Of a stretch of 64,000 bases of DNA, positions 56,020 through 64,000 are shown in pieces. The translations under genes and the position numbers were made by a program. The stretch is from positions 37,742,056 to 37,806,055 of the forward strand of contig NC_087252.1 of the NCBI RefSeq assembly GCF_037042905.1, in the 5' to 3' direction. Source of the DNA: Lytechinus pictus. Taxonomy: Eukaryota > Echinodermata > Echinoidea > Temnopleuroida > Toxopneustidae. Within the stretch, counting starts at the first letter, position 1. Each line of letters starts with the position of its first letter. Under the pieces are notes generated by a model. The model had not been told where the DNA came from, did no database searches, and saw only the letters and a program-made list of their open reading frames with translations.

Positions 56020-59000
56020 CTGGAGGATAAAAATGACAAAGACCATGGTACATGTAAGATTAAAGGTAAAAGAAAGTAGTTGCAGCAAACAATTATTTAA
56101 TGAGAAAGTCTTCAAAATCAAGGTTAAATACTACCATATCATCATAGATCTAGTTTTGGTACACTGAAATTAACTTACCTTTATGAAATCATGGAATCTT
56201 AGCTGAAAACCGATGATTCTGATGATCACTAACACAAAAAGGCATATGTGGGACAGTATTAATATTGTTTGGAAAGATACCCGACATATTATGGAATTCC
56301 TTGCTAATTTTTCAGCAATTACACATTTTTTTTTTCCAGAGCCAGAAATGGCACATATTTTTTAGTAATACATTCAAAACCTGGGTGGTCATTTTATCGG
56401 ATTCTGTTCGAACTCATTTTGAGTTACCACAACTGGTAATTATCTTTAAAGAGATGAATAGCATTGATAAGATGATGACACCAGCTAGAGCTAGTTGCCT
56501 TTTCATAGGCACTGTCACACAATGAGGTTTATGTCTAGTTCTAATGTCACGCTTCACGTTGCCTTTAAAATTGTTGTCCAAATTATGGAGTAATCGCAGT
56601 GATCATGTCAGATCGTGAGGTCGTTTTATTGTAGAAAATGTTTTGGATGGCCCAAAACTGTTCAAAATCGTCAAGGATCACACAACATTCGAAACGAGGT
56701 ATTAGAAATAAAGTTTAAGAATATCATGTATCGACAGATGACCTCCTATTAAAGGGGAATCCAACCCAAATAAAAACTTGCTTTTATGGGAAAAAGAAAA
56801 ATCAGACAAGTTGATAGGTGAAAGTTTGAATATCGGACAAACAATTAGAAAGTTATGAATTTTTAAAATTTGTAAATATTGGTAATCTCTATACCCATGG
56901 AGACTTCAAATTGGCCGCATTTGTGATCATAGTGACATAGGCCTTCTCTTCCTTGTACTCAAATACATAAAATGGCTAAAATTTCATTTTTTTTTCTCAA
57001 AAGTTTTACTTCAAGTTCAATTATGTTTTTCTTCCATGGGGACATAAAACAATACACTACCTGGTTTATATTTAGATTATTGCCCAAGGGAAATGGGTAC
57101 TTAGCAGAAAACCACAAATCCCTAATAATTACATGTACGTACATGGTCTATGGGAAAGTTGTCCTTGCCCCTTGTAATAATTTACTTAACCAGTTGCTAA
57201 TTTGAAATCTACAGTCTTATACCCCTTTCATAAACCCATCCTCCAATTATCCGCCTAAGAGTAATTATGCGGATAATTCAATAAAAATTGCATTCACAAA
57301 CTCGAAAATAATCCGCACTATTTTTTTACGAGCGCCCGACCTGAAAAGGCGGATAATTATCATGGCAACTGCACACACCCCCTCCGATGGGGTTGTGTTG
57401 GAAAAGGGTGACCTTGTGACCGCACCATGGCAATTATCCGCATTATTTTGGAAATGCGTTCATAAAGTCAAAATCTGGTCCCGATGCCGCTATTATGCGG
57501 ATAATTGAAGCATCAAAATAATGCGGATAACTCTGGTCCCGCTCCGTTCTTACGACCAAATTATGCGGATATTATCCGCATAATTGGGTTTATGAAAGGG
57601 GTATTAGGGATCTCAATTTTACTAAAAGCAGCCATAACTTTCTTATTGTTTGTCCGATTTCTTTCAGACTTTCGCCATTCTGTTTTATTTACTTAATTCT
57701 CCTTTCCAACACAACATTTTATGACACATGCTGGATTCCACTTTAATACAGACCTGTGTATAAAAAAATATTACTACGGGTAAACGATAAGATGACTTCT
57801 TACTCTGGGTCATAATAGATGATCTCCAATATTCCATAGAAACTTGCTTCATCATGAGTGACTTCAAAGAGATAGTAAGATCCCCTTAAAACTCCCCAGA
57901 AACCACCGACGACGAATAGGATAAGGGTGACGATGAAGGACCGGTGGTTATCTCTGCCAATACAGACATCAAGCCTGAGAATTAAAAAAAAACGATTTTG
58001 TTAAAATATTCACCTCCATCTCTGCTTCATTAATTTTTCTTGTTTTGTTTTAAATAACTTTTTATCTGGCTTGGGTTCCCCTGAATTAATGATCAATTTG
58101 CTGGATCTTTTAAAAGTAAAGTTAAAGGTCATGTCCACCCAAGAAAAAATTTGATTTGAACTGATAGACAAAAACACACTAAAAATTTCATCAAAATCGC
58201 ATGTAAAATAGTTATGACATCTTAAAGCTTTGCAAATTTTTACAAAATAGTTAGACATGTATGCACAATTCAGTGACATGAGAGAGTCGCTAATGTCCCC
58301 CACTCACTCACTCACTTTTTTTTTATTACTTTACATAACTTTCTTATTTTACACCCGATTTCAATGACATTTTTCAGTATTATGCTTGTTGGATTTTTCT
58401 CTCTATAGTAAAATCAACTTTTTGTTGGGGAGGACTTGTCCTTTAAAAGCAAAAAAAGAAATCTGTATTTACCAAACACAGTGGTGGTCCAACCGATGTA
58501 CACAGCGGTCACAGATCTTACAATGGCCCGCTCTGGCTGGCTTCACGATCAGACACGCAGCACACCAATCCGAGGATCCCTGCATCTGATTGGTCAGTTG
58601 TTCCTCTTTCTCCTTATTCTGGCCAATCGGTGGTCCCCTTTCATTGCTCTTGTGGAGATGTGTGAGACGGGAAGAGGCTTGTCCCTTTGTCTCTTCTTCA
58701 TCTCTCTGACAGCTCGTTCCCGAAGATTCCTGACGACATTTGACAAACCCAGGTGCCACCTTGGTCGACGCAAAAGCTCCAAAGAAGAGTAAAAGGTTCA
58801 TCGAGACGCAAGCAAGCTCAATGACTGTGGCATCCGTCACGAGAATGACAAAGGAAGAGAACAAAGTGAATATAGAAACCAAAGTCACGCTCATGAAGAA
58901 TTTCGTCCTTTGCTTGCGTCTGAGGATTCGTAGAGAGTAGAGTATGGCACTTAGCGGTACGATCATGAAAGAATAGACGGTATATTCGAGGCACCAGGAT

Positions 59001-62000
59001 GCGACATAGAGCCAACAGGGTATTGCGATGAGAGGAAGGAGAGCGGACATGTCGAGCAGGTCATCAATACGCTGCGCCCCTTGCCCTAGGAATGTTGGGA
59101 TACGTACACGGTCGAGGATCGTTTCCTTGACAGAGGCTAACCTAGCTCTGCCAATAGTCCTCCCTGTGAATAATCTATAAAGAGGAACGGAGATAGAAAT
59201 ATAAGATAATAAAAACAAGGCATAAGCTATTTTGTGTCTCGTCCACTTATGAAAATAACCAGAAATATCGTGATTTGCGAGGGCATGCAACAGAATCGTA
59301 TCAAAACTTCATTGTGAAATAACTGGGATGTAAACATTTGTCATAAGAGTCTTGCACGTAAATTTTAATGTTGACCTCAAAATGAACTTTGATCTTACCA
59401 TGTGACTTCCGAACACAATAACATGCAAGTCTCCTAAGTACACCTACATCCCAAGTTTGGTATAAAAGTGACTTTCGGTTGCAGAGTTGTGTCATAACAT
59501 TGACCTCAAAATTACCATGTGACCTCTGATTGTGCTATGACATGCAGATCTCCTCTATACATCTACAACTTAAGTTTCGGTGAAAAGTGACTTACGGTTT
59601 CGGAGTTGTGTGTAAATAAGAGTCTTGCATGTAAACTTTAACGTTGACCTGAAAATGACCTTTGACCTTACCATGTGACCTCTGACTGCAGCATAACATG
59701 CAGGTCCCCTTAGTACATCTACTATCCAAGTTTGGTTGAAAATGGACTCACGGTTGTGGAGTTATGTGTCATAAGAGAGTCTTGCACATAAACTTTAACA
59801 TTGACCTGAAAATGACCTTTGATGACATGCAGATGAAAACATATACTGTCAGTCTGCAAGTCCATAAGTTAATGAGCAAGATTTATCCAAGTCCTCTCAT
59901 GGCTGAATTTGTATCCCTGCAAAATCTTGTGGATCATGAGACATTCTTTCTCAAAGAATTTAACCATTTTCTGCTAGAGTAAAATTGATTATTTTTGTAC
60001 CATAGGAAAGAGTAAACATTACTCTTTTATATTGGTTATTTCTTTTGAATAAAATATATCAATGATACATTTTTCAGTCTAGATCCAGATGCCAGAGGAG
60101 GTTTGATGAATTTTAAGAAAATATTGTGTTTGATATGATTTACATGTGATTCATTTAAAGTTTTCCGAAACTTAGATTCTTCACGAGATCACTGACTGAG
60201 CTTAGACTTAGTTAAAGGGGAAGTTCACCCTGACAAAAGGTTATTGTAAAAATAGCCAAAAAACAATCAAAAGAATGTAATTGGCAAAGGTTTGAAGAAA
60301 GTCCATCAAAGACTAAAAAAGCTGGCATAGGCCCCCTATTAGAATTTTAATTATTGGATTTGTGACTTCATAATGCAAGCAGCTTTCCGACATATCGACT
60401 GGTAAAAAATCATTGAAAAAATGAAGTGTCATTTTCTCAGTTAAAATGTTAAGTCACCAAACATCTGATGGTTCCAAATATCGGACGAAAATGACTTCAA
60501 CTCCCTCCCCATAACTACAGGGACCCGCACGGGCAGGGGACTTGCATGCATTAGATACATGAACATACCTGCTATTGAACTGCACACACAGTAGATCCAA
60601 GTTGCCGCTCAAAAAAAATATTCCGGGCAGGTGTTTCATAAAGCTGTTCGTAAGTTCAGAGCGACTATAAGAACGACTGGTGATCCTTTCTTGTGGTAAA
60701 TGGTACACACCATTGGCAATGATTTAGCGCAAAAAAGGATCACCAGTCTTTCTTACAGTAGCTCTTAACTTACAAACAGCTTTATGAAACGGCCCCCAGG
60801 GGTTAAATCTAGGGGTAAAATCCATGATTTTGACTTCCAGAGATTCTTATGACCCTCGCTAATTATGGACTCCAAAAGATCGATGACAAAAAAATCTCTT
60901 AAGGGGGAAGTGACTTCCGCTAGAAATATCGCCGCTGAGATCGCATGTGTTCGATTTATCGCAAAACAATCTACAATGGCCGCCGCGGGGGTTCCCCATG
61001 GCGGGAAATTTGACACCCTTCCAAATATGGCACTATCCCAAACATGGGACATATCGGCCGATTGAATTGGAAATAATTTATGCGTGCTGTTGACGCGCGC
61101 GCGCTCGTTTTCAGAATGAAGTCGCGCACAGCTGAGTGAAGACGTCCAATGTTCAGAGCCGAAAGAGGTCCGTTTGGTAAGTAAATTATCATTATTTACC
61201 GATTTCTATATCAAAATTAATGATAGTAATAATTAAAATCGGCATTTGCGCAACTATGAGTGAGAAACGAAGGAAGGATTCTAGACTGGTCCTTATGTAC
61301 AAGCTGCACCACAATCTTGTCAGCTTCCCAGTGGAAGAATACATCACCCCACTCACTGGATCAACAAGAACTCGATCGCAGCAACAAGGGAATGGCTACC
61401 AGCTACCACACTGCAGGACAGAGCACCATCGTCAATCCTTCTTTCCGAGGACGATCAAGGCATGGAATACTCTTCCTCCCAACAAAGTCAATGCCTCTTC
61501 TCCAAAAGCCTTCCGCCTGAGACTGGCGAAGGCCAGAGCTAAATCAGATGGGACTTTTTACTTGCACCTGTACAGTGTATATATTTTGCACTGCACACCT
61601 AAACCTGGCCATACACACATGCCAAATAAACCATCTGCAAGAATCTTCAATCCTGAAGGAGGCAGATTTAACCTGAAAAAGAACTAAAATAAATTATTTT
61701 ATCAACAATTAAGCAATTATTTTAGGGTCTAGAGCGTGATTTAAATCGACAAAATTGATTGCGGCGCACAACTCTATAAACTGTTACACGTCCGATATTT
61801 GGAAACTGCATCCAAATTTTGGCAAAAAAAACAAGCTTCTGGTAGTAAGTAAATAATTTCCGTTTACCAAACTATTTCAATTTTATTCTTTTATAAATGA
61901 CATTAATATTCAGCATTTCTACTACGGAAATAAACATGATTTTTATTTGATTCAATCACTGTATTTTTGTTTTGGGCCAATTAAATTTGGGCACTTTAGT

Positions 62001-62598
62001 TACTCTACCTTCATATTATCAATACAAAATTCATTATTGCGCTCCTAAAAAGAAAGAGTCATCAGGAACCATTAAAAATTAATGCATTTTACAATATCCC
62101 TGGCCCTAGCATGTGGGACTCGGCAGCTGCTATCAGCTGCTCGGCAGGCTACACTCACTCACAAATCAAAATGGCAAATCTTCAAATTGTAATAACTTTC
62201 TTAAAAATGAAATTTTAATGGATTTATCATTTACCTCACATGCACACCACAACCAATATTTCTTTTATAATTTTTTCTGCTATTTTTACAACAAACTTTT
62301 TGTCAGGGTGAACTTCCCCTTTTTAGTTTAAGTTAGAGCAGAGTTCCAGCCCCAGGCTCAGCTCAGCCTCAGCTCAGCCTCAGAGTCCGCCGAATCTCGG
62401 GCGCGCGGTGGAGCGACTAACAACGCCTGGCAAAGTCTCGAGCGGTCGTGAGGAAATAAATAAAAAAAATCACCTGTCACACGACTCATCCAAATCTTCA
62501 CAATCACAAAACATGGCCAGTAGATGACTCCTTTCTCCCTTTGCGTCGATATATTCACAACAACAGAGAGGGTCTCCTATTTCGTCTTTCTTATCCAT
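55767..62598 (-). CDS. ZDHHC23: ZDHHC23-like palmitoyltransferase, four coding exons, 416 aa
   Basis: Membrane S-acyltransferase of the DHHC family. Coding exons (minus): 62598-62474, 59174-58473, 57974-57804, 56019-55767. All splice sites are GT-AG and phases join exactly: AG+A gives Arg, TG+G gives Trp, GA+A gives Glu. Total 1251 nt including the stop; human ZDHHC23 is about 409 aa. The N-terminal [17 protein letters not shown] and [13 protein letters not shown] closely match human [10 protein letters not shown]...LCDCQDLDEGCDR. Several hydrophobic segments follow, then the Cys-rich domain [20 protein letters not shown] and the active motif DHHCVW. Exons 3-4 add two further membrane segments and NWTYRE, in the place of the conserved TTxE-like motif. 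After DHHCVW the usual Asn two residues past Trp is Asp (LDVCIG versus INSCVG in human). Confidence 0.92.
56060..56450. mobile_element. TGCAGTAAACA-type MITE
   Basis: Starts TTAAAGGTAAAAGAAAGTAG and ends TTATCTTTAAA. It begins 40 bp from the acceptor of ZDHHC23 exon 4. Confidence 0.7.
56749..57746. mobile_element. Fold-back MITE interrupted by a second MITE
   Basis: Outer ends ATTAAAGGGGAATCCAACCC and, inverted, GCTGGATTCCACTTTAAT. A second element occupies 57219-57604. Located between ZDHHC23 exons 3 and 4. Confidence 0.72.
57219..57604. mobile_element. Nested MITE with TATCCGCATAAT arms
   Basis: Left TACCCCTTTCATAAACCCA, right TGGGTTTATGAAAGGGGTA. It holds many copies of AATTATCCGCATAATT-like palindromes and is flanked by TA-rich sequence. 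Confidence 0.75.
57804..57974 (-). CDS. ZDHHC23: ZDHHC23 exon 3
   Basis: 171 nt with acceptor TTAATTCTCAG and donor CAGA|GTAAGA. It completes the Cys-rich domain ([10 protein letters not shown]) and encodes a membrane segment ([16 protein letters not shown]) and part of the following loop. Confidence 0.88.
58122..58446. mobile_element. Family U MITE, internally deleted copy
   Basis: Both ends are present (TTAAAGGTCATGTCCACCC and GGAGGACTTGTCCTTTAA), but only 325 bp long. It ends 26 bp from the donor of ZDHHC23 exon 2. Confidence 0.8.
58473..59174 (-). CDS. ZDHHC23: ZDHHC23 exon 2 (membrane segments and DHHC domain)
   Basis: Acceptor CTCTTTATAG, donor TTTG|GTAAAT. This 702-nt exon encodes [18 protein letters not shown] (human DTISDRLRIPWLRGAKK), about four hydrophobic segments, a hydrophilic Lys/Glu/Gln-rich loop, and the zinc-binding Cys-rich domain ending DHHCVW. 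The Trp codon is split with exon 3. Confidence 0.92.
59300..59860 (+). repeat. Tandem repeat, period about 150 bp, in ZDHHC23 intron 1
   Basis: Units contain GTCATAAGAGTCTTGCA, ACATTGACCTCAAAATGACC and ACCATGTGACCTCTGA. Distantly similar in style to 4790-5955. Confidence 0.7.
60626..60797. mobile_element. Small MITE, same family as 13505
   Basis: CAGGTGTTTCATAAAGCTG and, inverted, CAGCTTTATGAAACGGCC; interior CTGGTGATCCTTTC with its inverse. Confidence 0.75.
60850..61200. promoter_or_regulatory. CpG-rich block in ZDHHC23 intron 1
   Basis: Contains CAATGGCCGCCGCGGGGG (YY1-like core), GACGCGCGCGCGC and, on plus, a strong donor-like GTTTGGTAAGTAAA at about 61175. It could be an internal promoter or an old mobile-element promoter. 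Confidence 0.3.
61240..61690 (+). pseudogene. 5'-truncated non-LTR retrotransposon: C-terminal end of a reverse transcriptase ORF
   Basis: An open stretch encodes [20 protein letters not shown], then TRTRSQQ and [15 protein letters not shown]. This is the layout typical of the end of CR1/Jockey-like LINE reverse transcriptases (TR..., SFFPRT...WN.LP). No upstream catalytic domain is present, so this is a dead 3' fragment. It lies in ZDHHC23 intron 1, antisense to the gene. Confidence 0.7.
62474..62598 (-). CDS. ZDHHC23: ZDHHC23 exon 1 (Cys-rich N-terminus)
   Basis: ATG at 62598 and donor GACAG|GTGATT at 62473. It encodes 41 residues plus two bases, starting [18 protein letters not shown]. 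The CCCEYID and DCEDLDE stretches are hallmarks of ZDHHC23 N-termini and support this start. A fold-back repeat terminates about 150 bp inside the following intron. Confidence 0.88.
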
Positions 62599-63139
62599 GA
62601 TCTTCGAGCTAGTTTATATTTTATTCAGAGCAAAGATGCCGACGCGATGTAGGGTACTTCTCATATCGCAAATAAAAACTGAGAAATTTAGATTTTGATA
62701 AGGATGTGCTGATTTGAGTAGGCTCGTTTTCCGACTAGATCTAGTTAGACCTACATAAGCAAGAGTTTTGGTTTATGACATTCTTTACGCAATACCCCAA
62801 AGTTTTAACTAATTGACAGATGTACTGTATACAATTTGGAATATGTTTTTTTTTCCGGATAAAAACACATTCCAAATTCATGATTAAAAAATCAATCAAG
62901 GCTTGACTTATTTGACCAAATTCTCCATCCCGATATCTCAGTCATCTTTCTCTGGTTCAATTTTAAATTCTATATTTGCTTTTTAATAATCTGTTCAAAC
63001 AATGAAAAGGAAAAAAAAGAAAGTAAAATAGAAAAAAAAAGGATGAAGGGAAAGAAGCTTTTCATCCTCTCAAAGAAGGCTCCAAATTAAAGCAGTGGCA
63101 AAAATAGTCATTTTTTGACTGGTTGCCAACACCAAAAGA
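62599..63139. other. Upstream flank of the ZDHHC23 gene
   Basis: The immediate upstream bases hold no clear TATA or CCAAT element in the right place. GCCGACGCGATGTAGGG near 62640 is the only GC-rich patch. Otherwise AT-rich. Confidence 0.35.
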
Positions 63140-63320
63140 CAGGGCAGCGTGAGCCTGTAGTCCAAGTTAGGGTGGGGAGTTACAAATTGATGCAGGGGTT
63201 CGAGGTTCAAGACCCGGTCACGTCTTTCGGATAGCGACGTTAAATGTTGATCCCAGACGTAAATCATGTCTGATTGATACACATCTGAGGAAAACTCATT
63301 TACACACACACACACCCTCA
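63140..63320 (+). repeat. tRNA-derived SINE fragment with CA repeat
   Basis: GGTTCGAGGTTCAAGACCC (box B) and TCACGTCTTTCGGATAG, then a short (CA)n tract at about 63301-63328. Confidence 0.55.
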
Positions 63321-64000
63321 CACACATAAGTCGCCCACATTGACAGTATCTCACATGCAGTTGCCTGCAGCAGATTACGCAGGTCTAATTTGCTCGAAGA
63401 AAATTTTTGAAAATGCTCACAACTTTGCTGTGGGCAATTGCCCCTCAAATCACCCACAATGCTTGCATGGAACGATGTGACAAGACCTTAAAGTCATGCA
63501 TAAATTCATTACAGCTATATGACAAATCACAATGGGTAATGTAAATTATCATTGTTTGAAAAGTATTATAATGCACAGAAATTACACTCACACAAAAGAT
63601 AGTAAATTGTTCAAAAAACACTATCAACCTTTTAATTTGCCTCAGAATAAGAATAAATATGATCATAACTCATTTGAATATATTCCTATTTTGACAAAAT
63701 ACACATAAAAGTACAGTTCACACAAAAACAGATAAAATAACAGCACTTACAAAGGAGATCTATCAATACGAGACAAACAACTGAGATTATCTGATCATAG
63801 AGAGAAATGAATAGAAACACAAATTATTTACAAGAGTGAAGTTTCACCACTCTATAAACATTAAATCTCAGTCTCTATATTATGGCAATACAGACATATC
63901 TTTATCTACTAAACTCTAAAAGTACTTTATTTGCATTGACAATTCACATATCTAATTAGCAGGAAACTTAGAAAGGGAATAACTTTCGTTCCTGGCGTAA

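Larger units (their letters stand above)
60212..62323. mobile_element. Family G fold-back MITE split by later insertions
   Basis: Left end TTAAAGGGGAAGTTCACCC at 60212; right end GTCAGGGTGAACTTCCCCTT at 62323, far longer than the 490-bp intact copy. Between them lie a short MITE (60626-60797), a CpG-rich block and a LINE tail. All within ZDHHC23 intron 1. Confidence 0.6.

Overview
This is a stretch of an animal nuclear genome: intron-split genes with GT-AG splice sites, long AT-rich non-coding spans, and dense interspersed repeats (fold-back MITEs, tRNA-derived SINEs, a Tc1-like transposon, a LINE tail). Gene content points to a deuterostome invertebrate. The repeat style (families resembling TTAAAGGACAAGTCCACCCC fold-backs, TGACCTTTGACC tandem units, GAGCGCGAAGCGCGAGC arrays) makes a sea urchin most likely. 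That last step is inference from memory, not from a search.

Layout. About 1-6050 is intergenic and repeat-rich (several MITEs, two piggyBac-type MITE copies, a 160-bp-period tandem element). A PRDM10 orthologue lies on the minus strand at 7877-19566, with a probable 3' UTR down to about 6065 and a probable non-coding first exon near 22634-22700. It has a PR domain split over three exons and a single 3-kb exon carrying an AT-hook and fourteen C2H2 fingers. An N-terminal 96-nt exon is repeated in a tandem array (four intact and two broken copies) with uniform 67-nt introns. Repeats fill 19.8-31.8 kb. A single-exon 1158-aa C2H2 protein with three repeated four-finger modules and CtBP-type motifs is at 31810-35286 (minus). 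A Tc1/mariner element with an uninterrupted DD34E transposase is at about 38160-39781 (plus). From 39.8 to 55.7 kb I find no host gene, only stacked repeats and tandem arrays. A complete ZDHHC23-like palmitoyltransferase (four coding exons, 416 aa) is at 55767-62598 (minus). Its introns carry MITEs, a tandem repeat and a LINE reverse-transcriptase tail.

The three host genes are not an obvious pathway: two are nuclear zinc-finger regulators and one is a membrane S-acyltransferase. The most notable feature is the exon array in PRDM10, which predicts copy-number and splice variation in the N-terminal region. Splice junctions were assigned by eye from consensus sites, phase continuity and remembered human homologues; no transcript evidence was available.
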